Below are positions 1 through 8,279 of a DNA stretch of 64,000 bases, in pieces. Position 1 is the stretch's first letter; each line of letters opens with the position of its first letter. The notes under the pieces were generated by a model, which worked only from the letters and a program-made list of their open reading frames with translations, did not search any database and had not been told where the DNA came from. This DNA comes from Marinomonas pontica. Lineage in GTDB: Bacteria > Pseudomonadota > Gammaproteobacteria > Pseudomonadales > Marinomonadaceae. The stretch spans positions 1 to 64,000 of the forward strand of contig NZ_JAODTL010000014.1 of the NCBI RefSeq assembly GCF_026191375.1, written 5' to 3'. Both the position numbers and the translations under genes were made by a program.

Positions 1-33
1 ATGCGATTTTTTACTGGGTCTTCCTCTTGCCAT
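1..33 (-). CDS. Start of a gene running off the left edge (possible DNA-binding regulator)
   Basis: Only the first eleven codons are visible on the minus strand, reading MARGRPSKKSH. The ATG at 31-33 has a GAGG ribosome-binding site about six bases upstream, which makes a real start plausible. The basic GRP-containing start resembles N-termini of TetR-type regulators or AT-hook segments, but too little is present to assign a family. It lies downstream of the TRAP binding protein on the same strand. Confidence 0.4.
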   Translation of the reverse strand, partial: MARGRPSKKSH

Positions 34-87
34 AAACGCCTCAACTTATCGTGTGGTCTTGCTTACTTCGTAGTGCATTTTTACTTC

Positions 88-1089
88 TTAATGAGTAGTT
101 TGGGACTGACGCTGTGCTTCTCTGTACGCTCGGTAAATACCGCCATTTTGCTTCTCATCTTGCTCGACCCACGCTTTTGTCATTCGTTGATTAATTCGTT
201 CAAGCTCTCTCAAAAGTGAAGATGACGGTTGGTTATACACAATGCCACCGTCTTTTAATGAAGCTAGATCTGTCTCAACACGCTCTTTCGTTTCTATCCA
301 ACCATTACGCTCGGCTTTTATAGACGCTTTGTCTATCGCGGCTTTGGTCTTTTCGTCCAGCTGATCATAAGCACGCTTATTCATGACAACGATTTCTTTA
401 GGTATCCAAATTCGTAAGTCGTTCAAATACGGCGCATAATCCCAAATCTGACTGTCCTCACCAACAGACAGTGATGCAAAACGCCCTTCTAGTTTACCCT
501 GTTCAAATGCAGACTTTACGTCTTTTAACGGTATTTTCACCGGCGAAGCCCCAAGACTTTGAATCAATGTGGTGACTGTCTGGTTAAATGCACGGATTGG
601 CAAGCCATCAAAATCGGCAACAGTGTCTATTCTGCGAACCGAGAAGACGCTGTAAGGCGTCCACGGCACCACATATAAATAATGCAGTCCTAGCTTGTGC
701 AATTGATATTGTGTGTCGGCCTTAGAGGCCTGCCACAATAATTGAGCGTCGTCATAATTATTGGCCAAAAAGGGGATCATATCGTGTTGGAATACCGAGT
801 TTTGCTTATCTAATAGTCCCAGTAGAAACTCACCAATCACCACTTTACCAGCCATAACTGCCCCCGGTATTGCTAAATGCGGTAATGCATGCCCATTCGA
901 TTTCACCTGAATATTTACCTCGCCATCTGTAAAGGCTTGCACGTCTTCCGCGAACTGGTAGGCAATTTGAGTTGGCTGATTTCGGTCACTAAAGGGCGTC
1001 GGCATAATCCATTCTTGGGCTGAGACAACCGCAGAAGAAAATAGAACACACACTAAAAACAACGATTTAGATACCAGATTCTTTACCAT
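88..1089 (-). CDS. TRAP transporter solute-binding protein, DctP family
   Basis: A 333-residue periplasmic binding protein. Residues 1-24 form a signal peptide ending VVSA before QEW. The mature part has the DctP pattern: an early segment on plant-like ligand capture (around residues 30-110), the mid-domain around DFDGLPIRA with the conserved Arg that usually contacts the ligand carboxylate, and the late VVMNKRAYDQL segment. The family feeds small organic acids or related solutes to a DctQM sodium-driven permease. No dctQ or dctM gene is visible in the window, so either they lie to the left or this is an orphan receptor. A LysR regulator lies immediately upstream on the same strand and may control it. 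Ligand unknown. Confidence 0.85.
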   Translation of the reverse strand: MVKNLVSKSLFLVCVLFSSAVVSAQEWIMPTPFSDRNQPTQIAYQFAEDVQAFTDGEVNIQVKSNGHALPHLAIPGAVMAGKVVIGEFLLGLLDKQNSVFQHDMIPFLANNYDDAQLLWQASKADTQYQLHKLGLHYLYVVPWTPYSVFSVRRIDTVADFDGLPIRAFNQTVTTLIQSLGASPVKIPLKDVKSAFEQGKLEGRFASLSVGEDSQIWDYAPYLNDLRIWIPKEIVVMNKRAYDQLDEKTKAAIDKASIKAERNGWIETKERVETDLASLKDGGIVYNQPSSSLLRELERINQRMTKAWVEQDEKQNGGIYRAYREAQRQSQTTH

Positions 1090-1235
1090 ACAACGCCTAA
1101 TTCATTTCAGGATACTTAACGGTAAAGTATCACTAACTACAAGCAAATGCATTGCAATCCATGGGTTTTAATTAGACGGGATATCACCATGAATACACGG
1201 ATAATACGAAATACAGATGTTCCGACATGATATTT

Positions 1236-2147
1236 TTACCCTGTCACTTTGTTGTTACAAGAATCGTACATTAGCTGACGAGCCCATTTGTATGCCGCAT
1301 GGTCATGTGTACGCTTATGCCAAACCAACAACTTTGTAAATCCTGTGAGGTCGAAAGGCAGCCCCATAACAGCTATGTCGCTTCGACCTATTACTAAGCG
1401 CGATGGAATCACTGCACAGAGATCGCTGTTGCTCACAACATCCATAGCAGATAAAAAGCTTGGTACAGACAACACTACGTTTCGTTGTCGTCCCAAGCTC
1501 GCTAAGACGGTGTCTGTTGCGCCTAAAAATGCCCCACCTACATAGGAGACAATCACGTACTCTAATGCACAAAACTGATCGAGGGTTAAGCTCTTTTGAG
1601 TGGACAACGGATGCCCTTCTCGTAACACGCACACATACGTTTCATCAAACAAAGAACGGGCCTGAAGTGCATCGTGTGCCGTATCGGGTGTCATCAGGGC
1701 CAAATCCAGCTGCCCTCGCTCCATCTGCTCAAAAATTTTTTCGTCGTCTATCCATCGTACTGCAACACGTACTTTCGGAGCTTGCTGCTTTAGTGCAAAC
1801 ACAAAAGGCTTTACCGCCGCTTGTAGAGAATAGTCGGTAGCAGCAATTGATAACGTCATACGGGATTCTTGAGGAAGAAACTCAATAGGAGCGACTAATT
1901 TCTCTATGTCGTGCAGTATCTTTTTAACTGGCATAGAAAGCTCTAAAGCACGCTCGGTTGGAACAATGCCATACTGCGAACGAATAAAAAGAGGATCACC
2001 TAAACTAATACGAAGACGCGCCAGCATCCCGCTGACAGCGGGCTGCGTTAGTGCCAAACGATCAGCCGCGCGCGACACATTACGTTCATCCATCAACGTA
2101 TCGAACGTTTTGAGTAAATTGAGATCGATATGTTTTAGACTTGTCAT
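1236..2147 (-). CDS. LysR-family transcriptional regulator
   Basis: A 303-residue LysR regulator. The winged helix-turn-helix is at about residues 6-65, with the recognition-helix region around SRAADRLALTQPAVS. The C-terminal LysR substrate-binding domain fills roughly residues 90-300. The gene lies between the TRAP binding protein and a frameshifted SRPBCC gene on the same strand. The effector cannot be deduced. It is of the NodD/SyrM-like type that starts with an HIDLNLL motif. Confidence 0.9.
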   Translation of the reverse strand: MTSLKHIDLNLLKTFDTLMDERNVSRAADRLALTQPAVSGMLARLRISLGDPLFIRSQYGIVPTERALELSMPVKKILHDIEKLVAPIEFLPQESRMTLSIAATDYSLQAAVKPFVFALKQQAPKVRVAVRWIDDEKIFEQMERGQLDLALMTPDTAHDALQARSLFDETYVCVLREGHPLSTQKSLTLDQFCALEYVIVSYVGGAFLGATDTVLASLGRQRNVVLSVPSFLSAMDVVSNSDLCAVIPSRLVIGRSDIAVMGLPFDLTGFTKLLVWHKRTHDHAAYKWARQLMYDSCNNKVTG

Positions 2148-2193
2148 GGCGCCCTTGTATTAATATTTCATGTATTTATAGCAGCTTGAGGTC

Positions 2194-2714
2194 TCAAGAA
2201 TCTGCTTGTTTTTTGTTTTTCAACGCTCTTGATACCAACCCATCCAACCACTCTTGGTGACCATTTATCATTGGATTAGGTACAGTATTTGTCAATTCTT
2301 TCGCCGGTTCACCTACCTGTGTTTCCTGAGTCAAGATACGTACCCGATCAGCAGATAACTCTTCCACTAACCAAGCGTGATGAACATCCAAACGCGATGC
2401 CCCTCACCCGCCCACCCGTGCCAAGCAACTCGTCCCGGCTGCCCTTCAACTGGCGCAACATACTCAACACACTGCGACTCAACTGGAAAGCCAAACGTCT
2501 CAAAGTAGAAACGAACTCCCGTTTCTAGCTCTGGACCTTTATTATCATAAAAACGCACATTTTCAGCATTGCTGTAATACGCTGGCCACGCAGATGGCAT
2601 GCTTAACAAGGGCCAAACATCTTGTACCGTCAATCCTGCAACGATTACCTCGTTAGAACAATAGTTATCGGTAAAACCTGGTACAAAGCCTTTTGGCCAA
2701 ACTATATCACTCAT
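2194..2714 (-). pseudogene. SRPBCC (polyketide-cyclase/START-like) protein with a frameshift
   Basis: Two minus-strand frames join into one protein of about 173 residues. The first part (from ATG at 2712-2714, after a GGAGAG ribosome-binding site) runs through PGRVAWHGWAGEGHR. The second part continues as DVHHAWLVEELSADRVRIL and ends at 2194. The frame is lost around 2385-2393, where one base is missing between the GEGHRV and DVHHAW codons. The SRPBCC fold binds hydrophobic ligands, and many members are uncharacterised. The rest of the sequence is undamaged, so a sequencing indel is as likely as a real mutation. Neighbours are LysR regulators on both sides. Confidence 0.75.
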
Positions 2715-2873
2715 AAATCTCTCCAGCATGATCGGTCAGTTGCGACAATGCACTGCTCCGATATTTGATGGAGTCATCATGCGATAACCAAAGTTATCAA
2801 TCCAATCGCATATAAAGATAACAATCATCATAGATACTTATATCTAAACATGGGCTATTATCAGCACTGACTA

Positions 2874-3812
2874 CTAGTTTTGACTTTTACTTTGACTTTG
2901 ACTTTTTTCAGACAAAATACATCGTACTTCCTGACGTAACCATTTCCTTAATGCATCCTCATGGGTTCTTGCATGCCAAACTTGTTCAATACGAGCATCC
3001 GACACAGGTATTGGTGGTGCGGTATACGCTAAGCCTGAGCAAACAGCACTAAAGTGATCAGCAATTGGCTGTAAGCAGGTTAATAATCTTGCAGTGCCTG
3101 ATATAACATGAGGCAACGCTAAAAAGCTCGCAGCACCTAACACCACGTTGCGACACTTGCCAATTTTGCCTAATTCATTATCAACCAACCCTTGTAAATC
3201 CCCCGTTAGTGTTGTCACCACATGTTCAGATTGCACAAATTTTTCAAGTGAAAGACTCGTCATTGCTGAATGATAATTTTGATCGTACAAGACAGTAAAC
3301 CCAAACTTAGCTACCTCTTGGCGATATAAATGTCGAGGAATGTCTTGGTAGAAACCGGCAATGGCCAAATCGCAACCGCCTTGCTCCAACACTTTAATAG
3401 GTAACGTTCCTCCTGTGGTGTGAGCAACAATTTTCACCTTGGGTGCGACTTCTGAAACCCTCTGCAAAAGTCGAGGCAATAGAAAGAGTTGTATAAAGTC
3501 TGTTGTGTACAAATGCACACTGTCCGTACGCGTTGACAAATCCTCACTTTCACTTTGTGTATAAAATCGCTCTAACTGCTTTACCAACGAACAGACATCG
3601 AGTGCCAGCTTATCTGCCTTAGGTGTCGGTGCAATGCCTCGCCCCGTCCGAACAAAAAGTGGATCATCAAATTCGGTCCGAAGTTTATTTAGCTTATGAC
3701 TTAATGCCGGCTGACTCAGATGCATGCGTTCTGCGCTCTTGGTGAGATTTTTTTCCTCATACAAAACAGTAAACAAATACAGTAAGTTGAAATCACGAGT
3801 TGAGATATTCAT
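2874..3812 (-). CDS. LysR-family transcriptional regulator, divergent from the PfpI/OYE genes
   Basis: A 312-residue LysR protein with the HTH around residues 20-45 (LTKSAERMHLSQPALSHKL) and a C-terminal effector domain. It is transcribed away from the PfpI-family gene at 3905, with about 90 bp between them. That is the usual layout for a LysR regulator controlling its divergent neighbour. The last residues are low complexity (SQSQSKSQ) and are encoded by a short TTTGAC-type hexanucleotide repeat at about 2879-2909 on the plus strand. The inducer is unknown. Confidence 0.9.
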   Translation of the reverse strand: MNISTRDFNLLYLFTVLYEEKNLTKSAERMHLSQPALSHKLNKLRTEFDDPLFVRTGRGIAPTPKADKLALDVCSLVKQLERFYTQSESEDLSTRTDSVHLYTTDFIQLFLLPRLLQRVSEVAPKVKIVAHTTGGTLPIKVLEQGGCDLAIAGFYQDIPRHLYRQEVAKFGFTVLYDQNYHSAMTSLSLEKFVQSEHVVTTLTGDLQGLVDNELGKIGKCRNVVLGAASFLALPHVISGTARLLTCLQPIADHFSAVCSGLAYTAPPIPVSDARIEQVWHARTHEDALRKWLRQEVRCILSEKSQSQSKSQN

Positions 3813-3904
3813 TTTTTAAATCACTCACATTTAAAGTATTCATTTTTTTAAAGTTTACAGCAGGCGTACAGTTAGTGCCAACAAAATACATTCAAGGAAA
3901 AAAA

Positions 3905-4597
3905 ATGCCAATAAAGTCAAAGAAAAATGTACTGATTGTGCTCACTAACCACAGCACCATGGGCACAGCAGGGAAGCGCACTGGCTTCTGGCTCAGTGAA
4001 CTTACCCACCCATATTATGCTTTGCTATCGCATGATATCGAGGTAGATCTTGCCAGCATTCAAGGCGGACCAGCACCTGTCGATCCAGGTAGCCTTGAAC
4101 AAGATGACGACGATGTACGACGCTTCTTAAACGATACTGCATTGATGGCCAAGGTATATACCACCATCCCCATCAACACGATAAAAACCTCCGATTACGA
4201 TGCCGTTTTGTTTACAGGGGGACATGGCACTATGTGGGACTTCCCGAACAGCGAAGCCTTGGCGACATTCGCAGCAGAAATCTATGAGGCTGGTAAAGTG
4301 GTCTCAGCTGTATGTCATGGTCCAGCAGCACTTTTGAACATCAAGCTTGCCAACGGAGAACACCTAATTAGTGGTAAAAAAGTCGCCGGGTTCACCAATG
4401 CGGAAGAAAGTGCTGTGCAGCTCCAAGACACCGTGCCGTTTTCATTAGAAGATGAATTACGTAGCCGAGGTGCGTTATTCGACTCAGCCGAAGTGTGGAC
4501 CAATCATGTCGTTGTAGATGAACGTCTAATCACCGGCCAAAACCCTCAATCAGCAGAAGGCGTTGGCGAAGCCATTGCGTCATTTCTTAAACATTGA
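3905..4597 (+). CDS. DJ-1/PfpI-family (type 1 glutamine amidotransferase-like) protein
   Basis: A 230-residue protein. The ATG at 3905 is chosen because AAGGAA lies just upstream at 3894-3899; an in-frame extension to 3800 would overlap the LysR start. The nucleophile elbow AVCHGPAAL carries the conserved Cys-His pair, and GGHGTMWDF forms the oxyanion-side loop, as in Hsp31/YajL-like glyoxalase III and chaperone members. Such proteins detoxify methylglyoxal or act on electrophile-damaged proteins. The next gene downstream is an ene-reductase and the divergent gene is a LysR regulator. This suggests a small carbonyl or electrophile stress unit, which is an inference. Confidence 0.85.
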   Translation: MPIKSKKNVLIVLTNHSTMGTAGKRTGFWLSELTHPYYALLSHDIEVDLASIQGGPAPVDPGSLEQDDDDVRRFLNDTALMAKVYTTIPINTIKTSDYDAVLFTGGHGTMWDFPNSEALATFAAEIYEAGKVVSAVCHGPAALLNIKLANGEHLISGKKVAGFTNAEESAVQLQDTVPFSLEDELRSRGALFDSAEVWTNHVVVDERLITGQNPQSAEGVGEAIASFLKH

Positions 4598-4625
4598 TTC
4601 TCCATCGTGAAACTTGAGCGTATTT

Positions 4626-5731
4626 ATGAATACTTTATTCAGTAATTTCTCTTTAAAAGGCATACGATTACGTAATCGTATTGCCGTACCTCCCATGTGC
4701 CAATACAGCGCCGTCAATGGCTATATTAATGATTGGCATTTGACACATTACAGCAACTTAGCAAGAGGTGGTGCTGGCTTAGTCATCGTAGAAGCAACTG
4801 GCGTGTCACCTGAAGGTCGTATTACTCCCGCTTGCACCGGGTTGTGGGAAGACGATCAGATTGAAGGCATGTCAAAAGTCGTAAAAGGCATTCAATCTGC
4901 CGGTGCGGTGGCAGGCATTCAAATTGGTCATGCTGGTCGCAAGGCCAGTGCAAACAAACCGTGGGAAGGTGATAACCACATTCCAGAGGGTAACCATATA
5001 GGCTGGCAACCTATTGCCGCCTCCCCATTAGCATACGGTGAGCACCTACCCCGCGTTCCAACCGCCATGACAAAAATGGACATCGATCGTGTTAAGCAAA
5101 ACTTTGTCGATGCCGCTCGTCGCGCGTTAGCAGCAGGGTTTGAATGGTTAGAACTACATTTTGCTCATTGCTATTTAGCTCAAAATTTCTACTCTCCTTT
5201 CTCCAACCTGCGTGACGATGATTATGGAGGAGACTTAGCTGGACGTAGCCGTTTTATGCTCGAAACCCTCGCGGCGGTCAAGGCTATTTGGCCTGAACAT
5301 CTCCCCTAACCATTCGATTTGGCATGATCGAATACGCAGGAGACGATAAGCAAATGCTCGCTGAATCTATCCAAGTCTGCCAATGGTTTAAAGAGCTGGG
5401 TGCCGATTTCATCAACGTCAGTATTGGGTTCAACACACCAACGGCAAACATTCCATGGGGACCAGCTTTCTTAGCACCAATTGCCGAACGCGTCCGAAAA
5501 GAAAGCGGACTGCCTGTGGCAACCGCATGGGGTGTCGATATTCCCGAATTGGCGAACAGCACGATAGAGAAAGGTCAACTCGATGTTGTCATGGTAGGTC
5601 GCGCCCATTTAGCCAATCCCAACTGGACTTATATTGCGGCCAAAGCACTAGGCATTGATCGCCCTGCATGGGTACTTCCAGCACCTTACGCTCACTGGTT
5701 AGAACGATACACGCCTGCAGGCGCACAGTAA
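4626..5731 (+). pseudogene. NADH:flavin oxidoreductase (old yellow enzyme, YqjM type), frameshifted
   Basis: Two plus-strand frames make one FMN-dependent ene-reductase of about 368 residues. The first part holds the PPMCQYSA start region, GHAGRKAS and the YGGDLAGR segment; the second holds FINVSIGF and the FMN phosphate-binding VGRAHLANP. The frame breaks at the CCCC run at 5303-5306, where one extra C would give an uninterrupted reading (HLPLTIRFGMIEY). In the catalytic segment AHCYL, Cys replaces the Gly usually seen in the AHGYL motif. An in-frame TTG at 4614 is an alternative start. It lies 29 bp behind the PfpI gene and is probably co-transcribed with it. A sequencing indel is plausible. 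Confidence 0.85.
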
Positions 5732-5737
5732 TCGAGC

Positions 5738-5778
5738 CGTAAACATTCACCACTCTGCAAATCAGGTGAATGTTTACG
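5738..5778. terminator. 14-bp inverted repeat downstream of the OYE gene
   Basis: CGTAAACATTCACC (5738-5751) and its exact complement (5765-5778) form a perfect 14-bp stem with a 13-base loop. No long T-run follows on either strand, so it may be a weak terminator or an RNA-stabilising hairpin separating the OYE gene from trpB. Confidence 0.5.
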
Positions 5779-5870
5779 CCCTTATAAATTATCCGTTCGA
5801 ACATAAATCGCTACATTTGCGCAGCCATTAAAGCACTAAAAAATTCCTCGCAACCTTCCTAAACAAACTC

Positions 5871-5938
5871 TTGACGAATTAGAAACGCTATATTAAATTA
5901 ACTAAACGGTATAGTTAAATAAATAGCTTTTTTAGGAG
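5871..5938 (+). promoter_or_regulatory. trpBA promoter with overlapping operator-like palindrome
   Basis: TTGACG (5871-5876) and TAAATT (5894-5899) are spaced 17 bases and form a plausible sigma-70 promoter. A palindrome at 5898-5918 overlaps the start region: TAACTA and TAGTTA arms, inner AC/GT pairs around a central G, with one mismatched pair. Its half-sites differ from the CTAG-centred E. coli TrpR operator, so the regulator is open. AGGAG at 5934-5938 is the ribosome-binding site for trpB. Confidence 0.5.
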
Positions 5939-5944
5939 CAAGTC

Positions 5945-7207
5945 ATGCAAAGCGAGAACGGTTTCTACGGGCAATACGGCGGCAGCTATATTCCTGAAAT
6001 TCTTTATTCGAGCCAACAGCAAATTTTACAGGCATTCGAAGAAGCCAAAAACGACCCTAAATTTCTCGCTGAGCTGAACAAACAATGGCAGCAGTTTTCT
6101 GGTCGCCCTACTCCTCTGACGTTTTGTGCGAACTTGACCGAACACTTTGGTGGTGCGCAGATTTACCTAAAACGTGAAGATTTAAATCACAGTGGCGCGC
6201 ACAAGATGAATAACGTGATTGGCCAAGGGTTATTGGTCAAACGTATGGGCAAAAAACGCGTTATTGCCGAAACAGGTGCGGGTCAGCATGGTATTGCTAC
6301 GGCGCTTGTTGCAGCGCGTTTAGGACTGGAATGTACCATTTACATGGGCGCGAAAGACATTGAACGCCAATACCCGAATGTATTCTGGATGAAACAGCTT
6401 GGCGCAACCGTTGTGCCTGTTACCACTGGCGCACAAACTTTACGCGATGCCTTAGACGAGGCCCTACGTGACTGGTCATCAAGCCATGAAGAAAGCCATT
6501 ATCTAATCGGCACTTCGTGTGGTTGCGCGCCCTTTCCTGAAATGGTGGCGTTTTTCCAATCTGTGATTGGCAACGAAGTTCGCGAGCAAAGTGTCACGCA
6601 ATTCGGTCAATTTCCTGATCGTCTATACGCTTGTGTTGGTGGTGGTTCGAACGCTTGCGGTTTATTCCTACCTTTCCTTGATGACAAAGACGTGGAAATG
6701 GTCGGCGTCGAAGCAGGTGGCAAAGGCTTAGAACTTGGCGAGCACTCTATTCGCCTTTCTCATAACCTTGGTCAGCCAGGTATTGCCCAAGGTTTTGCAA
6801 CTATGTTCTTACAGGACGACGCGGGACAACTGCAAGAAACTCACTCCATTGCAGCGGGTTTAGACTATGTAGGTGTCTCACCTATTATCGCCCATTTGGC
6901 AGACACTGGTCGTATCAAAATGACCTACGCTATGGACGATGAAGTGATTGCTGCGTGTACCTTATTGCTGAAAAAAGAAGGTATTATTCCTGCACTAGAA
7001 TCTTCTCATGCATTAGCAGGTGCTTTTAAAGATGCGCCGAACTTGCCGAAAGATTCAAAGATTGTGATCAATCTTTCTGGCCGTGGCGACAAAGACATCT
7101 TTAACGTTGCGAAAGCCGTACAAGATGAAACCTTCCCGCAATTCTTAACCGATTACCTTGCGGCCTACCCAACCCATCACGCCGACAATGAGGAGCAAAA
7201 CGCATGA
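5945..7207 (+). CDS. trpB: Tryptophan synthase beta chain
   Basis: A 420-residue PLP enzyme that condenses indole with L-serine to make tryptophan. The PLP lysine sits in HSGAHKMNN (K87) and the catalytic Glu in AETGAGQHG (E109), the same positions as in the Salmonella enzyme. GGGSNA is the phosphate-binding loop. The N-terminus (FYGQYGGSYIPEIL) is of a TrpB subgroup that differs from the common GRFGGRYVPE start. It overlaps trpA by four bases. No trpF, trpC or trpD is nearby, so the pair is a stand-alone unit behind its own promoter. Start supported by AGGAG upstream. Confidence 0.95.
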   Translation: MQSENGFYGQYGGSYIPEILYSSQQQILQAFEEAKNDPKFLAELNKQWQQFSGRPTPLTFCANLTEHFGGAQIYLKREDLNHSGAHKMNNVIGQGLLVKRMGKKRVIAETGAGQHGIATALVAARLGLECTIYMGAKDIERQYPNVFWMKQLGATVVPVTTGAQTLRDALDEALRDWSSSHEESHYLIGTSCGCAPFPEMVAFFQSVIGNEVREQSVTQFGQFPDRLYACVGGGSNACGLFLPFLDDKDVEMVGVEAGGKGLELGEHSIRLSHNLGQPGIAQGFATMFLQDDAGQLQETHSIAAGLDYVGVSPIIAHLADTGRIKMTYAMDDEVIAACTLLLKKEGIIPALESSHALAGAFKDAPNLPKDSKIVINLSGRGDKDIFNVAKAVQDETFPQFLTDYLAAYPTHHADNEEQNA

Positions 7208-7989
7208 GCCAGTTAGCCACCTTTATTGCAGAAAAACGTCAGCAAAAGCCGATTTTATCGATGACCCATGTGGTTTATGGCTACCCAAGCGTTGAAGAAA
7301 GCTTAAGCTGGATGAAAAGATTAATGCAGGAAGGCGTCGATTTTATCGAAGTGCAATTTCCTTTTTCCGATCCTGTGGCCGATGGCCCAAGTATTGTTGC
7401 AGCCTGCCATAAAGCACTGGAACAAAAGCTGGATGTGGAAACCTGCTTATCTCAATTAGGCACACTAGCGAAAGACTTTCCTGAAAGCCGCATCGTGTTA
7501 ATGAGCTATCTCAATCCAATGTATCGCTTTGGTTTAGATAAGCTAGCCAAGCGAGCGGCAGAAGAGAATATTCTAGGTTTAATTCTTCCAGATTTACCTA
7601 TTGAACAAGCAGCGACCTATCAAGCGGCTTGTAAAACCAGCGGTATCGATCCGGTTTGGTTGGTGACACCAGTAACGCCACCAGATCGTTTAGCCATGCT
7701 AGCAGGTCAAGCCAACGGTTTCTTATATTGCGTAGCACGCTCTGGTGTGACGGGGCATTCAGTCCATGAAGGAAAGGCCAAGCAAACATCACTTGATGAC
7801 TATTTGGCACACATAAAACAACACGCCAGCGCACCAATGGGCGTCGGTTTTGGCTTGCGTGAACGCGCTCAGATTGAGCAACTTATCGGCAAAGCTGACA
7901 TCGCGATTCTAGGTTCTGCTCTACTAGATGCGTACAACCAAGGCGGGCAGGAAGCAGGCGTTAAACTGATAAAAGACTTGTTTCACTGA
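7204..7989 (+). CDS. trpA: Tryptophan synthase alpha chain
   Basis: A 261-residue TIM-barrel subunit that cleaves indole-3-glycerol phosphate to indole and glyceraldehyde 3-phosphate. Catalytic E49 (VDFIEVQF) and D60 (DPVADGP) fall exactly at the Salmonella positions. The phosphate-binding motifs SGVTG and GFGLRERAQ are present. It starts inside the end of trpB (ATGA overlap), which indicates translational coupling and supports an alpha-beta complex with indole channelling. Confidence 0.95.
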   Translation: MSQLATFIAEKRQQKPILSMTHVVYGYPSVEESLSWMKRLMQEGVDFIEVQFPFSDPVADGPSIVAACHKALEQKLDVETCLSQLGTLAKDFPESRIVLMSYLNPMYRFGLDKLAKRAAEENILGLILPDLPIEQAATYQAACKTSGIDPVWLVTPVTPPDRLAMLAGQANGFLYCVARSGVTGHSVHEGKAKQTSLDDYLAHIKQHASAPMGVGFGLRERAQIEQLIGKADIAILGSALLDAYNQGGQEAGVKLIKDLFH

Positions 7990-8011
7990 GAAGCGAACAT
8001 CTAATTAGCGC

Positions 8012-8068
8012 TTGAAAAGCCAAAGCCGTGAATATATGATCCATATATAATTTATATATGGATCATAT
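8012..8068 (+). promoter_or_regulatory. Promoter covered by a 35-bp perfect palindrome
   Basis: TTGAAA (8012-8017) and TATGAT (8035-8040) are spaced exactly 17 bases. The -10 hexamer is inside a perfect palindrome at 8034-8068: arms of 17 bases around a single central T at 8051, with a GATC near each end. Transcription would start near 8047, so the palindrome covers -10 to about +21 and ends only three bases before the ATG at 8072. This is the layout expected for autorepression by a ribbon-helix-helix protein such as the one encoded immediately downstream. The only Shine-Dalgarno-like bases (GGA, 8060-8062) are also inside the palindrome. Confidence 0.7.
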
Positions 8069-8071
8069 CTC

Positions 8072-8278
8072 ATGGGTATTATTAAAATCTCCGACGAACT
8101 TCACGACGACATTCGCAAAAGCTGCCAGGTCATGTCGCGTTCTATCAATGCACAAGCCGAATTCTGGATCAAAATGGGGCGCTTAGCCGAGCTTAATCCG
8201 AGTCTCACCTTTTCCGAGTTAATTGCCAACGAACTGGCCAGCGCTAACGCTGAAACACCTCTCAAAGCGGTGAAGTAG
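8072..8278 (+). CDS. ParD-like ribbon-helix-helix protein
   Basis: A 68-residue protein with an N-terminal ribbon-helix-helix fold: strand GIIKISDEL (residues 2-10), then helices around HDDIRKSCQVMSRSINAQAEFWIKMG. It matches the family usually annotated as ParD-like antitoxin. It is followed after one base by a methionine aminopeptidase gene, so the two are clearly co-transcribed, and the promoter is covered by a long palindrome that it probably binds. No ParE or RelE toxin is present. Its relation to the aminopeptidase (antitoxin-like, transcription factor or accessory subunit) is not established. Confidence 0.8.
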   Translation: MGIIKISDELHDDIRKSCQVMSRSINAQAEFWIKMGRLAELNPSLTFSELIANELASANAETPLKAVK

Positions 8279-8279
8279 C

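Noticed and set aside
5898-5918. Palindrome upstream of trpB as a TrpR operator
   Set aside because: The E. coli TrpR operator is built on CTAG half-sites around GTTAAC; here the arms are TAACTA/TAGTTA around an AC-G-GT core, so I kept it as an operator for an unknown regulator.
8034-8068. Long palindrome as an mRNA hairpin blocking translation
   Set aside because: With the promoter placed at TTGAAA/TATGAT, transcription starts inside the palindrome, so the left arm is not in the RNA; a DNA operator is more likely.
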